Positions 1 through 16,338 of a DNA stretch of 64,000 nucleotides are shown here, piece by piece (the first letter of the stretch is position 1; each line of letters opens with the position of its first letter). Origin of the DNA: Collinsella sp. AF25-2LB (GTDB taxonomy: Bacteria > Actinomycetota > Coriobacteriia > Coriobacteriales > Coriobacteriaceae); the NCBI RefSeq assembly GCF_003458415.1, contig NZ_QRUF01000001.1, positions 60,142-124,141 of the forward strand. Reading direction: 5' to 3'. A program made the position numbers and the translations under genes. A model generated the notes under the pieces. That model was not told the origin of the DNA. It worked only from the letters and a program-made list of their open reading frames with translations, and searched no databases.

Positions 1-266
1 CTATGCGAGCCCCGTCTTTTTTGTTTTTGGCTCCTCATTCCCATTGCTCGGCACGCAGAGCATCGTTGTCTTCGCCGTGCCATTCCCGTTACCGCTGGGG
101 CGTAAAATTGCACCATTCGAGCAATAATTTGCGTTGACCTGCTGAAGAATTGCGTTTGCCTTACGGCGACGTATGTCTCCGGCGGTAAGATACTTCGGTA
201 TCGCAATTTGGTCTGCGGCCGCCGTGCCGCACGCACAGGGCGCATTCTGCGCCTGCGAAAGGATCC
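1..266. other. Upstream region of galU, no supported gene
   Basis: The sequence up to galU holds no gene I can defend. A minus-strand open frame ending at the very first bases encodes a low-complexity Asn/Gly/Lys-rich peptide with no recognisable domain and no clear ribosome binding site. A promoter for galU is expected here, but no convincing -35/-10 pair with good spacing was found. Confidence 0.4.
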
Positions 267-275
267 TTGAATAAC

Positions 276-1184
276 ATGAAGGCAATCATCCCCGCCGCCG
301 GTCTTGGCACGCGTTTTCTGCCTGGCACCAAGTGCACGCCCAAAGAGATGCTGCCGGTGCTCGACAAGCCGGTCATTCAGTATGTCGTCGAGGAGGCGCT
401 CGACCCCGAGGAGGTCGATGACGCCATCATCGTTACCTCTCCCGGTAAGCCCGAGCTGCTGAGCTACTTCCAGCCCGATCGCTCGCTCGAGAATCTGCTG
501 CGCGAGCGCGGTAAGGACGCCTACGCCGACGCCGTCGCCCATGCGGGCGGTATGCCGGTCGACTTCCGTTATCAGTACGAGCCCAAGGGCCTCGGCCATG
601 CTATCCGCTCTGCTGCCGACGCCGTGGCAGGGGAGAACTTCCTGGTTCTTCTGGGCGACTACGTTGTGCCTAATCGCGACATCTGCGACAAGATGCTCGC
701 CGTTTCCAAGGAGCACGGTGGAGCTTCGGTTATCGCCGTCGCTGCTTGCTCGCCCGAGGAAGTCAGCCGCTACGGCGTTATCGCCGGCGAGCGCGTCGGT
801 TCGCTCGAGGGCGCCGAGGACGTTGCCGATGCAGAGCCGGGCGCTGTCTGGCGCATCGGCGGTCTGGTCGAGAAGCCCGCTCCCGAGGCGGCTCCGTCCA
901 ACCTGTACATTGTCGGCCGTTATCTGCTGAGCCCGCTGGTCATGGACCTGCTCGCCGATCAGCAGGCCGGCAAGGGCGGCGAGATCCAGCTCACCGACGC
1001 CATGGCCCGCTCGCTCGATCGCGAGGCCATGTACGCTGTCGTCATCGACCCGCTCTCGGGCTACGACACCGGCACCCCGTCTGGCTGGATGGCCACCAAC
1101 GCCCTCATGGCCGCAAGCGATCCTCGCTTTGCCAGCGCCTTCTGGGACGCCATCGACGAGCGCGGCGGCTTGATGCGCAAATAA
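276..1184 (+). CDS. galU: UTP--glucose-1-phosphate uridylyltransferase
   Basis: This enzyme makes UDP-glucose from UTP and glucose-1-phosphate, feeding cell-envelope sugars and galactose metabolism in the cytosol. The N-terminus carries the nucleotidyltransferase signature GLGTRFLPGTKCTPKEM, with the catalytic-type Lys in the KEM motif. Further on are EPKGLGHA and LLGDY, as expected for bacterial GalU, and the product of about 302 residues has normal family length. I prefer the ATG at 276 because it starts directly at MKAIIPAAGLG. An in-frame TTG at 267 lies closer to the AAAGGA at 257-262 and cannot be excluded. The gene stands alone and is closed by a strong terminator. Confidence 0.95.
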   Translation: MKAIIPAAGLGTRFLPGTKCTPKEMLPVLDKPVIQYVVEEALDPEEVDDAIIVTSPGKPELLSYFQPDRSLENLLRERGKDAYADAVAHAGGMPVDFRYQYEPKGLGHAIRSAADAVAGENFLVLLGDYVVPNRDICDKMLAVSKEHGGASVIAVAACSPEEVSRYGVIAGERVGSLEGAEDVADAEPGAVWRIGGLVEKPAPEAAPSNLYIVGRYLLSPLVMDLLADQQAGKGGEIQLTDAMARSLDREAMYAVVIDPLSGYDTGTPSGWMATNALMAASDPRFASAFWDAIDERGGLMRK

Positions 1185-1204
1185 GCCTTCGGGCATCGAC
1201 ATTT

Positions 1205-1237
1205 ACGGGTGCGGACTTCGGTCTGCACCCGTTTTTT
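1205..1237 (+). terminator. Rho-independent terminator after galU
   Basis: The stem ACGGGTGCGGAC / GTCTGCACCCGT (12 bp, one G-U) closes on a UUCG tetraloop and is followed by a T run. It insulates galU from rpoB. Confidence 0.93.
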
Positions 1238-1370
1238 ATAAGAGCTGCGATTGCTGGCTCTCTGTTCACAGAAAATATATGAACAGATGTTCGATACACA
1301 TACATCTACCTGCGTGTTTTCTGCCGAAAAACTTTGCTACTCCAAAAACTCAATCGCGTCAAGGCTTTTC

Positions 1371-1398
1371 TTGCCCAACGGTCGGTACCTGATAAACT
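1371..1398 (+). promoter_or_regulatory. Candidate rpoBC promoter
   Basis: TTGCCC at 1371 and TAAACT at 1393 are separated by 16 bp, about 75 nt upstream of the rpoB GTG. The leader then contains a dyad, TGGCGA (1415-1420) / TCGCCA (1430-1435). rplJL is not immediately upstream, so rpoBC probably has this promoter of its own. Confidence 0.55.
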
Positions 1399-1471
1399 AT
1401 TAGGTTGCGATAACTGGCGAAGCTATGCCTCGCCAACCCACCGAGCATTTCCGTGAAGGAGGAAAAACCTG

Positions 1472-4963
<3,492 letters not shown>

Positions 4964-4969
4964 TTGACT

Positions 4970-9448
<4,479 letters not shown>

Positions 9449-9493
9449 CTAGTTCCGCCGTTCTAACGAACGGCGGCGATCTCCGTCGCTGCG

Positions 9494-9591
9494 CGGCCCC
9501 CAGAGCTACAATCTGTCATTCAAAAGGCAGGGCATGACCAAAAGGTCAATGCCCTGCCTTTTTCATGCCACCTTGTACGCTCTGGGGGCCG
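9494..9591. repeat. Inverted repeat enclosing the rpoC terminator
   Basis: CGGCCCCCAGAGC (9494-9506) and GCTCTGGGGGCCG (9579-9591) are a perfect 13-bp inverted repeat. Similar flanking bases on both sides (TACAA / TTGTAC) extend the likeness. The rpoC terminator hairpin sits inside, giving a nested cruciform-like structure. Confidence 0.8.
9522..9563 (+). terminator. Rho-independent terminator after rpoC
   Basis: AAAAGGCAGGGCATGACC pairs with GGTCAATGCCCTGCCTTTTT (one bulged A) around an AAAA loop. The A run on one side and T run on the other make it usable in both directions. Confidence 0.92.
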
Positions 9592-9683
9592 CTCGCTTGC
9601 GTATGCTCAACCTGTTGCGTTCCGTCGATCCCTTGCCAATAAGGGGCAGAGTTTTTTTTGGTAGGTTATTCCTGCTTGAATTT

Positions 9684-9710
9684 GAAACATTTCGTTCGGT
9701 CAAAGCGTAT
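9684..9710 (+). promoter_or_regulatory. Candidate ECF-type promoter of the sigma/anti-sigma pair
   Basis: GAAAC (9684-9688) and CGTAT (9706-9710) are 17 bp apart, which is the classic ECF sigma promoter form. The site lies 50 nt upstream of the sigma gene, as expected for an autoregulated ECF sigma factor. The match is short, so this is inference. Confidence 0.5.
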
Positions 9711-9759
9711 CTATGGTGAGGGCCTCAGCAAGAAATATCAGCATCACCGGGAGGTGATT

Positions 9760-10278
9760 ATGGAAGAACAAGCTTTTAGACAGGCGGTCGAAGATCACCG
9801 GGATGTCGTGTTTCGAATCGCATTGACGTACCTGCGCGATCGCGCCGATGCCGACGATGTTGCACAAGACGTCTTTCTTAAGTTGCTCAAAAGCGATGGA
9901 CACTTTGAAAGTCGGGAGCATCTTCGCCGCTGGCTTATCCGGGTCACGATCAATGAATGCAAATCGCTCTTTCGAAAGCCATGGAGGCGTGTGGAGGATA
10001 TTGAGAACCTGGCCGATTCGCTTTCGACGGCGCAGGAGGAGTCCAAGGCGGTCCTGTCAGACGTTATGCGACTTCCGGAGCGATTCCGTGTTCCCATCGT
10101 GCTCTATTACTATCTGGGCTTTTCGACCTCAGAGATTGCCGAGTTACTGCATGTGCCAGCCGCGACCGCTCGAACGCGTTTAGCTCGTGGTCGATCGAAG
10201 CTCAAATTCATCCTAGAGGAGGGCGACCGTGAAATCCAATCAAATCAAGCAGGCCTTCGAGTCCATCCAAGCCGATAG
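9760..10278 (+). CDS. RNA polymerase sigma factor, sigma-70 family (ECF)
   Basis: This is an ECF-type sigma factor of 172 residues containing only regions 2 and 4. Region 2 is at about residues 8-70 (VVFRIALTYLRDRADADDVAQDVF). Region 4 is at about 105-160, with the helix-turn-helix STSEIAELLHVPAATARTRL. The reading frame is open further upstream, but the ATG at 9760 follows a near-ideal GGGAGGTGAT and gives normal length. Its 3' end overlaps the next gene by 50 nt, so the two are translated together. Family knowledge says such sigma factors are held inactive by a co-encoded partner until a cell-surface signal arrives. Confidence 0.9.
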   Translation: MEEQAFRQAVEDHRDVVFRIALTYLRDRADADDVAQDVFLKLLKSDGHFESREHLRRWLIRVTINECKSLFRKPWRRVEDIENLADSLSTAQEESKAVLSDVMRLPERFRVPIVLYYYLGFSTSEIAELLHVPAATARTRLARGRSKLKFILEEGDREIQSNQAGLRVHPSR

Positions 10279-11305
10279 CGATCTTGCCGACCGTGTTATT
10301 GATGCTGCGGCTGGAAAGCCGCTTCGTCGAAAGGGTCACGCGAAACCTCTGTATGTTGCCGTAATCGGATGTCTTGCCGGAGTGTTGGCGACCGGAGGGG
10401 TCGCCTACGCCGTTGTCAATTCCAGCTATTTTGCCTCAGCCTGGGGAAACCACGGCAATGGGGATTCCATTACCTGGACCAACGGAGGCTCATCGGGAAC
10501 TAAATATACCTACACCAGAGAGTTTGGTGATGGCATCGCGCCCCAAAGCCTGGAGGGTGCAGTCCAGGAGGTTAATCTGTCCGTCGAGGGTAACGGCTAT
10601 ACGCTTGATATCCATGAGATGGCTATTGACCAAAACGGCTGCGGAGCCGTGACGTTTACGTTGTCCAATCCAAATGGCGTTAACTACTACAAGCCGGCAG
10701 CAGAGACAGGCGAACTTGTTCTCTATGGTGAAGAAGAACAAGGCATCGGTACACCCAGCATGAACTTCGGCGAGGAATGGGCTGACACACGCTGCACAAT
10801 TGATAAGGACACATCAAGCGACACGGTCATTAATGGCACGATGTACTTTGCCTCGTGGAATCGCGAGCGAGATTTGGGACATGCGGTCACCTGGAATATC
10901 AGCTGGACGGAGGGCAAAGGTGAGGATGCGAAGGTGATCGAGGTATCGACGCCAGAGTTTAACGTCGGAGCGCACGTCGATACAAAGGAACTCCGCTCTG
11001 ATGACTCGCCTCTCGAGATTAGCCCGTTTTCCATCCAGACGCACATCGATGATCTGGGCTATGAAGCAGTTGATCATAAACTGACCGTCAGCTACAAGGA
11101 TGGATCGGAGCAGATTATCGAAGATGACGACGCAGGGGCGTACAATTTCTATGTTTCGATGGCACGCAATAGCGGAGAGAACATTTGGGTGCCGACAAAA
11201 CTGATCAATGTCGATCAAGTGGTCTCAGTAACGCTTGAGGGCACGAGATACACATCAACAGGAGAGACCGAAACAGAAGTACCCTTTACCATCATCTATT
11301 CGTAA
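10229..11305 (+). CDS. Membrane-anchored putative anti-sigma / sensor protein
   Basis: The product has 358 residues: a charged cytosolic N-terminus (1-40), one transmembrane helix (about 41-63, LYVAVIGCLAGVLATGGVAY) and a large extracytoplasmic domain rich in Thr, Asp and Gly. The GTG start follows GAGGAGGGCG and lies 50 nt inside the sigma gene, so translation is coupled. This layout is typical of a single-pass anti-sigma factor, and the N-terminal helix plus outer domain resembles the DUF4179 type. No zinc-binding anti-sigma HxxxCxxC motif is visible. The function as anti-sigma is inferred from context. Codon use is less biased than in the flanking ribosomal genes. Confidence 0.7.
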   Translation: MKSNQIKQAFESIQADSDLADRVIDAAAGKPLRRKGHAKPLYVAVIGCLAGVLATGGVAYAVVNSSYFASAWGNHGNGDSITWTNGGSSGTKYTYTREFGDGIAPQSLEGAVQEVNLSVEGNGYTLDIHEMAIDQNGCGAVTFTLSNPNGVNYYKPAAETGELVLYGEEEQGIGTPSMNFGEEWADTRCTIDKDTSSDTVINGTMYFASWNRERDLGHAVTWNISWTEGKGEDAKVIEVSTPEFNVGAHVDTKELRSDDSPLEISPFSIQTHIDDLGYEAVDHKLTVSYKDGSEQIIEDDDAGAYNFYVSMARNSGENIWVPTKLINVDQVVSVTLEGTRYTSTGETETEVPFTIIYS

Positions 11306-11310
11306 GATTT

Positions 11311-11345
11311 GGGGCCGCTTCCTACTAGGGGAGGCGGCCCATTTT
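11311..11345 (+). terminator. Terminator after the anti-sigma gene
   Basis: GGGCCGCTTCC pairs with GGAGGCGGCCC around a short loop, followed by ATTTT. The stem is strong and the U tract weak. Confidence 0.75.
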
Positions 11346-11512
11346 GCATTAAATGGACGGTTAGACCGAGCGATATACTTCCGAAAACGCCGCCGATTTC
11401 CATGCGAAAGACGAAAGCAGATCACCGCCGGAGCGCGACGTTTCCCCAGATAAAACCGACCAAAATAAACCTGTCCCTTTTTGGCAGGTGGCGTTGCCCC
11501 AACGAGCACGTC
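11346..11512. other. Intergenic stretch, nothing recognised
   Basis: Only a small dyad, ACCTGTCCC...GCAGGT (about 11470-11489), stands out. It belongs to a loose family of GGGACAGG motifs seen elsewhere in the window. No coding signal was found. Confidence 0.5.
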
Positions 11513-11651
11513 GGATTCCCGGACCGGGCGGCCCAGGTTTTAAGTTTGTCGCGAGTTCCGCACGCAAAGGAAAGCACTTAATGTGCTTTCCGTCTTGCGC
11601 AGGACTGTAGAGCAGCAAACTTAAAACCTGGGCCGCCCGGTCCGGGAATCC
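11513..11651 (+). ncRNA. Long hairpin element, copy L1 (candidate structured RNA or mobile hairpin)
   Basis: A perfect 36-bp inverted repeat (11513-11548 / 11616-11651) encloses a 67-nt core (11549-11615). The core begins TCGCGAGTTCCGCAC, contains the hairpin GGAAAGCAC-TTAAT-GTGCTTTCC, and ends AGGACTGTAGAGCAG. The same core occurs on the minus strand at 28825-28891 with only 6 differences, several of them compensatory, but with entirely different outer arms. Whether it acts as RNA, DNA cruciform or terminator is not known. I recall a published gut-bacterial RNA motif named after Collinsella, but I cannot verify identity. Confidence 0.6.
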
Positions 11652-11710
11652 TCCCAAGCGCACAGGAGGGGATTCCTTTTGTGTAGGCTTTGCGGAAATG
11701 TACCAATTTT

Positions 11711-11730
11711 TGGATACGCCCGGCGGCGTG
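11711..11730 (+). promoter_or_regulatory. Shared ribosomal-operon motif, rpsL copy
   Basis: TGGATACGCCCGGCGGCGTG is nearly identical to motifs upstream of rplC (28991) and rplB (30856). It contains a dyad of the ACACG/CGTGT type with an 8-nt spacer. In the other two copies it directly abuts a TATAC -10 element. Here the following hexamer is GTCTGT, so the -10 is poor. Confidence 0.6.
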
Positions 11731-11857
11731 GTCTGTTGACGGCACAGCTAACGCCACGTATCCTATCGAACTGCGTGTTTCGTAGGGGGATGCTGACCCC
11801 TCGATTCAAGCCGTTGCACTTTACAGAAAGCTGGAATCATTCGAGAAGGAGTACGCT

Positions 11858-12235
11858 TTGCCTACTATTAACCAGCTGGTTCGCCAGGGCCGTCGTTCCG
11901 TGCCCAAGAAGTCCAAGAACGCTGCTCTGCAGCACAACTCCCAGAAGCGCGGCGTGTGCACCCGCGTCTTCACCACGAGCCCCAAGAAGCCGAACTCGGC
12001 TCTTCGTAAGGTTGCCCGTGTTCGCCTTGTCAACGGCATCGAAGTTACTGCTTACATCCCGGGTGAGGGCCACAACCTGCAGGAGCACTCCATCGTGCTC
12101 GTCCGCGGCGGTCGTGTCCGTGACCTCCCTGGTGTCCGTTATCACGTCATCCGTGGCGCCTACGACGCTGCTCCGGTCCAGAACCGTATGCAGGCCCGTT
12201 CCAAGTACGGTGCTAAGCGCCCCAAGGCCAAATAA
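11858..12235 (+). CDS. rpsL: 30S ribosomal protein S12
   Basis: S12 sits at the decoding centre and is the classic streptomycin-resistance locus. The start is TTG, preceded by GAAGGAG at proper spacing, giving the N-terminus [12 protein letters not shown]. The [15 protein letters not shown] and [11 protein letters not shown] blocks are intact, and the 125-residue length is normal. It is the first gene of the str operon here. Its leader of about 120 nt contains a small GGGG/CCCC hairpin. rpsG follows after 73 nt. Confidence 0.98.
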   Translation: MPTINQLVRQGRRSVPKKSKNAALQHNSQKRGVCTRVFTTSPKKPNSALRKVARVRLVNGIEVTAYIPGEGHNLQEHSIVLVRGGRVRDLPGVRYHVIRGAYDAAPVQNRMQARSKYGAKRPKAK

Positions 12236-12308
12236 GCCAGATAACGTTTTGATACTTTCGCCGTGTGCCGCCTAAGCGCCGCACGGTAGACACTTAAGGA
12301 GATTTCAC

Positions 12309-12782
12309 ATGCCGCGTCGTGCAGCAGCTAATCGTCGTGAGGTTCAGCCTGACGCCGTTTACAACAACCGCCTGGTGACTCAGCTCATCAACAAGGTCCT
12401 TCTTGACGGCAAGAAGGCCACCGCTGAGCGCATCGTTTACACCGCTTTCGAGATCGTTGCCGAGAAGTCCGAGGGTGGCGACGCTCTCGCTACCTTCAAG
12501 AAGGCTATGGACAACGTCAAGCCCACGCTCGAGGTTAAGCCCAAGCGTGTCGGTGGCGCTACCTATCAGGTCCCGATGGAGGTCAACTCCCGTCGTTCCA
12601 CCGCTCTGGGCATCCGCTGGATCGTCAACTTCTCCCGCGCTCGCAAGGAGAAGACCATGGCCGAGCGTCTCGCCAACGAGATCCTCGACGCTTCCAACGG
12701 CCTGGGCGCTTCCGTCAAGAAGCGTGAGGACGTCTTCAAGATGGCCGAGGCCAACCGCGCGTTCTCTCACTATCGTTGGTAA
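12309..12782 (+). CDS. rpsG: 30S ribosomal protein S7
   Basis: S7 nucleates assembly of the 30S head by binding the 3' domain of 16S rRNA. The 157-residue product starts [15 protein letters not shown] and holds the conserved [12 protein letters not shown] and [12 protein letters not shown] blocks, ending with NRAFSHYRW as is usual. The ATG follows an AAGGAG. In many bacteria S7 is the translational regulator of the str operon. The rpsL-rpsG gap might hold that site, but I see no decisive structure. Confidence 0.98.
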   Translation: MPRRAAANRREVQPDAVYNNRLVTQLINKVLLDGKKATAERIVYTAFEIVAEKSEGGDALATFKKAMDNVKPTLEVKPKRVGGATYQVPMEVNSRRSTALGIRWIVNFSRARKEKTMAERLANEILDASNGLGASVKKREDVFKMAEANRAFSHYRW

Positions 12783-12801
12783 GTTAAGGTAAGGAACTAA
12801 C

Positions 12802-14901
12802 ATGGCTAAGCCTAAGTACAAGCTTTCCGATACCCGTAACATCGGCATCATGGCCCACATCGATGCCGGTAAGACCACCACGACCGAGCGTATTCTTTAC
12901 TACACCGGTAAGACCCACAAGATCGGTGAGGTCCATGAGGGCGCTGCCACCATGGACTGGATGGTTCAGGAGCAGGAGCGCGGCGTAACCATTACCTCCG
13001 CTGCTACCACGTGCTTCTGGAACAAGGACGGTAAGGACTACCGCATCCAGATCATCGACACCCCGGGCCACGTTGACTTCACCGCCGAGGTCGAGCGCTG
13101 CCTGCGCGTCCTCGATGGCGCTGTCGCCGTCTTCGACGCCGTTGCCGGCGTTCAGCCCCAGTCTGAGACCGTTTGGCGTCAGGCTTCTACCTTCAACGTC
13201 CCCCGCATCGCCTTCATCAACAAGTATGACCGCGTGGGCGCTGACTTCTTCAACGCTATCGAGACCATGAAGGATCGTCTCGACGCTAACGCCGTGGCCG
13301 CTCAGGTCCCGATGGGCGCCGAGGACAACTTCTGGGGCGTCATCGACCTGGTCACCATGACTGCATGGGACTTCAAGGCCGACGAGAAGGGCATGACCTA
13401 CCCCGAGCCGATGGACGAGATCCCGGCTGAGTTTGCCGACATCGCTGCCACCAAGCGCGAGGAGCTCCTCGACGCTGCTGCCAGCTTTGACGACGAGCTC
13501 ATGGAGAAGATTCTCATGGAGGAGGACTTCACCGTCGAGGAGCTCAAGGCTGCTCTGCGCAAGGGCGTTCTGGCCAACGAGCTCAACCTCGTCTTCGTGG
13601 GTTCCGCCTACAAGAACAAGGGCGTTCAGGAGCTGCTCGACGCTGTCGTCGACTACCTGCCCAGCCCGCTCGACGTCGAGGCCGTCACCGGTACCGATCC
13701 GGACACCGGCGAGGAGATTCAGCGTCATCCTTCCTTCGACGAGCCCTTCTCCGGCCTGGTCTTCAAGATCATGACCGACCCGTTCGTCGGTAAGCTCACC
13801 TATGTCCGCGTTTACTCCGGCCGCGCCGAGTCCGGCTCCTACGTGGTCAACGCTTCCAACGGTCAGCGCGAGCGCCTCGGCCGCATCCTCGAGATGAACG
13901 CTGCCGAGCGTATCGACCGTGACGACGCTGCCGCTGGCGACATCGTCGCTTGCGTCGGCTTCAAGAACTCCACCACCGGTGACACCCTGTGCGCCGAGGG
14001 CAAGGAGATCGTCCTCGAGAAGATCGAGTTCGCTAAGCCCGTTATCGACGTTGCCATCGAGCCCAAGACCAAGGCCGAGCAGGACAAGATGTCCCTGGCT
14101 CTGACCAAGCTCGCCGAAGAGGACCCGACCTTCCAGGTGTCCACCAACCACGAGACCGGCCAGACCATCATCGCCGGCATGGGCGAGCTGCACCTCGAGA
14201 TCATCGTCGACCGTCTGCTCCGCGAGTTCAAGGTTGACGCTAACGTTGGTAAGCCCCAGGTTGCCTACCGCGAGACCGCTGGTCACGACGTCGAGAAGGC
14301 TGAGGGCAAGTTCGTCCGTCAGTCCGGCGGTCGCGGTCAGTACGGCCACGCCGTCATCAAGCTCGAGAAGATGGAGGAGGGCTTCGGCTACGAGTTCGTC
14401 AACGCTATCGTCGGCGGCGTCGTGCCCAAGGAGTACATCCCGTCCATCGACAAGGGCATCCAGGAGGCCCTGAACACCGGTGTTATCGCCGGCTTCCCGG
14501 TCCTCGACGTTAAGGTCACCCTGTTCGACGGTTCTTACCACGAGGTCGACTCCTCCGAGGCCGCCTTCAAGATCGCCGGTTCCATGGCTATCAAGGACGC
14601 CCTCAAGAAGTCCGATCCGCAGCTGCTCGAGCCGATCATGGCTGTCGAGGTCGAGACCCCTGAGCAGTACATGGGCGACGTTATGGGCAACCTCTCCGGT
14701 CGCCGCGGCAAGATCGAGGGCATGGAGGATCGCAAGAACAGCAAGCTCATCCGTGCCAAGGTGCCGCTGGGCGAGATGTTCGGTTACGCTACCGACCTTC
14801 GCTCCCAGACCCAGGGCCGTGCATCCTACACGATGCAGTTCGACTCTTATGAGCCCGCGCCCAAGTCCATCGTGGACGAGGTCATGAGCAAGAACGCCTA
14901 A
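12802..14901 (+). CDS. fusA: Elongation factor G
   Basis: This translocation GTPase moves tRNA and mRNA through the ribosome. It shows the G1 motif [12 protein letters not shown] near the N-terminus, the switch I element [13 protein letters not shown]3 DTPGHVDF and G4 NKYDR, over 699 residues. That is normal length for EF-G. Unusually for a str operon, tuf does not follow. rpsJ does instead, after about 60 nt. GC-rich, strongly biased codon use fits a highly expressed gene. Confidence 0.98.
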   Translation: MAKPKYKLSDTRNIGIMAHIDAGKTTTTERILYYTGKTHKIGEVHEGAATMDWMVQEQERGVTITSAATTCFWNKDGKDYRIQIIDTPGHVDFTAEVERCLRVLDGAVAVFDAVAGVQPQSETVWRQASTFNVPRIAFINKYDRVGADFFNAIETMKDRLDANAVAAQVPMGAEDNFWGVIDLVTMTAWDFKADEKGMTYPEPMDEIPAEFADIAATKREELLDAAASFDDELMEKILMEEDFTVEELKAALRKGVLANELNLVFVGSAYKNKGVQELLDAVVDYLPSPLDVEAVTGTDPDTGEEIQRHPSFDEPFSGLVFKIMTDPFVGKLTYVRVYSGRAESGSYVVNASNGQRERLGRILEMNAAERIDRDDAAAGDIVACVGFKNSTTGDTLCAEGKEIVLEKIEFAKPVIDVAIEPKTKAEQDKMSLALTKLAEEDPTFQVSTNHETGQTIIAGMGELHLEIIVDRLLREFKVDANVGKPQVAYRETAGHDVEKAEGKFVRQSGGRGQYGHAVIKLEKMEEGFGYEFVNAIVGGVVPKEYIPSIDKGIQEALNTGVIAGFPVLDVKVTLFDGSYHEVDSSEAAFKIAGSMAIKDALKKSDPQLLEPIMAVEVETPEQYMGDVMGNLSGRRGKIEGMEDRKNSKLIRAKVPLGEMFGYATDLRSQTQGRASYTMQFDSYEPAPKSIVDEVMSKNA

Positions 14902-14961
14902 GTTCGAGCTCCCTGTTACGTAATCCGCGAGAACATCTCTCGCACTCTTTGGAGGTTTAAG

Positions 14962-15270
14962 TTGGCTACCCAGAAGATCCGCATTCGCCTCAAGGGCTAT
15001 GATCACGAGGTCGTCGATCAGTCCGCGAAGCTCATCGTCGAGACCGCTCAGAAGACCGGCGCTCGCGTTTCCGGTCCTGTCCCCCTGCCCACCGAGCGCA
15101 ACCTGTACACGGTTATCCGCTCGCCGCACGTGAACAAGGACTCCCGTGAGCAGTTCGAGATGCGCACCCACAAGCGCCTCATCGACATCCTCGACCCCAC
15201 CTCGGGCACCGTTGATTCGCTCATGCGTCTCGACCTCCCCGCTGGCGTCGACATCGACATCAAGCTCTAA
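14962..15270 (+). CDS. rpsJ: 30S ribosomal protein S10
   Basis: S10 (NusE) is part of the 30S head and also joins transcription antitermination complexes. The product is 102 residues, with [19 protein letters not shown] at the N-terminus and the usual RTHKRLIDI block. The TTG start is supported by GGAGG 6-7 nt upstream. S10 normally heads the S10 operon immediately before rplC. Here it ends the str operon at a strong terminator, and rplC lies about 14 kb downstream. Confidence 0.97.
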   Translation: MATQKIRIRLKGYDHEVVDQSAKLIVETAQKTGARVSGPVPLPTERNLYTVIRSPHVNKDSREQFEMRTHKRLIDILDPTSGTVDSLMRLDLPAGVDIDIKL

Positions 15271-15290
15271 GCGATATCGCTCATAGCTCA

Positions 15291-15332
15291 AAGGGCCCCG
15301 CTGCCGCTACGGCAGCGGGGCCCTTTTGTTTT
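15291..15332 (+). terminator. Rho-independent terminator after rpsJ
   Basis: AAGGGCCCCGCTGCCG pairs with CGGCAGCGGGGCCCTT around CTA, followed by TTGTTTTG. It closes the rpsL-rpsG-fusA-rpsJ unit. Confidence 0.95.
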
Positions 15333-15385
15333 GAATGATGGTTTGGACTGTGGGGTAATGCTGCCGAGTAGGTGGTTGCGGCGCC

Positions 15386-16162
15386 CTATTCGCTCAAGGG
15401 ACGCAGCGATGCCTCCTCAAAATGGAAGGATCGAAAGCCGTCTTCCGTTTCGATGCACGCGCGACCAAAGCCATCGACCGTTTGAAAGATGCCACGCGCC
15501 AGCTCGTCCCCAGCGGGGGAGCGGGCGATAACGTGCTCCCCGATCCAATTGAGGTGAGCGATATATTCATCGTGGACGGGCGCGAGCGGACCGGCGTCTT
15601 CTTCCTTGGCGGTGAGGCGCTCTGCCCAGGCATCTACAGCGTCTATAACTGCGTGATAGACCTCATCGAGGAGCATGTCGACGGCGGGAACGTTCTCGTT
15701 GAGATCCGAGAGGCCAATTGCCGCCAGGCCGCCATCGGGCACCTCTTGGGGCGTGTAGTTTACGTTGACGCCAATGCCGCAGACGGCGAAAGGTTTGCCT
15801 TCGTTATCGCGTGCGGCCTCGACCAGAATGCCGCCGAGCTTGCGTCCTCGCGCGACCAGGTCGTTGGGCCATTTGAGGCCAATCTCGTTTGCAAGACCCT
15901 GCTTTTCGAGCGCCTCGAGCACCGCTAAGCCGCTGATGGCGGCAAGACCAGAGTACTTTGCAGGATTAACGCATGGACGCAGGACAATCGAAAGCAATAG
16001 GTTGCCGGCGGTTGAATCCCACTTGTGGCCGCGCCGGCCGCGTCCTGCCGTCTGAGTCCGGGCGGCAAGTCCCGTGCCGTGCGGCTCTCCCTGTTTTCCT
16101 GCTTCGAGCAGGTCATCGTTGGTCGATCCGGTTACGTCGACTATCGTTAAACGAGAATCCAT
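15386..16162 (-). CDS. birA: Biotin--[acetyl-CoA-carboxylase] ligase
   Basis: This enzyme attaches biotin to the acceptor lysine of AccB, encoded about 5.4 kb away in the divergent operon. The 258-residue protein shows the biotinyl-5'-AMP loop GRGRRGHKW and the KWPND motif, then the small C-terminal beta domain. It lacks the N-terminal helix-turn-helix of E. coli BirA, so it should be a ligase only and not the bio repressor. Its ATG at 16162 (minus strand) follows AGGAGG. It diverges from fabH, and the shared 176-nt gap carries the repeated operator-like sites. Confidence 0.93.
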   Translation of the reverse strand: MDSRLTIVDVTGSTNDDLLEAGKQGEPHGTGLAARTQTAGRGRRGHKWDSTAGNLLLSIVLRPCVNPAKYSGLAAISGLAVLEALEKQGLANEIGLKWPNDLVARGRKLGGILVEAARDNEGKPFAVCGIGVNVNYTPQEVPDGGLAAIGLSDLNENVPAVDMLLDEVYHAVIDAVDAWAERLTAKEEDAGPLAPVHDEYIAHLNWIGEHVIARSPAGDELARGIFQTVDGFGRACIETEDGFRSFHFEEASLRPLSE

Positions 16163-16257
16163 AACAGCTGCTACCTCCTAAGTTAATAAGGCAATCGCGC
16201 AATGGTGTCGAGAGATAGACACAATGTGAAGCCTTTGTCGCATTTGGACAATTTAAT

Positions 16258-16319
16258 GTTAACACGTCAACAACGACTAAAATGCGCTATCCTCTCTTGG
16301 TCGATGTAAACACGTCAAC
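16258..16319 (+). promoter_or_regulatory. Two operator-like palindromes upstream of the fab operon
   Basis: GTTAACACGTCAAC (16258-16271) and GTAAACACGTCAAC (16306-16319) are near-identical imperfect palindromes 48 bp apart, and both continue with AAC. A TAAAAT hexamer (16278) lies between them. This layout looks like a repressor controlling the operon from two sites. The regulator is not encoded nearby. Confidence 0.6.
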
Positions 16320-16338
16320 AACTCAAAGGAGGTTAGTG

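Noticed and set aside
1..285. Minus-strand open frame of 94 codons at the left edge
   Set aside because: Low-complexity composition, no convincing start signal, and it overlaps the galU start. It is not supported as a gene.
11513..11651. Simple rho-independent terminator
   Set aside because: The stem is far longer than needed, there is no U tract after it, and an ordinary terminator already follows the upstream gene at 11311-11345. The conserved core also needs another explanation.
14902..14961. Expected tuf gene after fusA
   Set aside because: The 60-nt gap holds only the rpsJ ribosome binding site. No EF-Tu sequence is present here.
15422..15928. 168-codon plus-strand frame opposite birA
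   Set aside because: The birA frame on the minus strand has the clear GRGRRG and KWPND motifs and a good start. The plus frame is a shadow.
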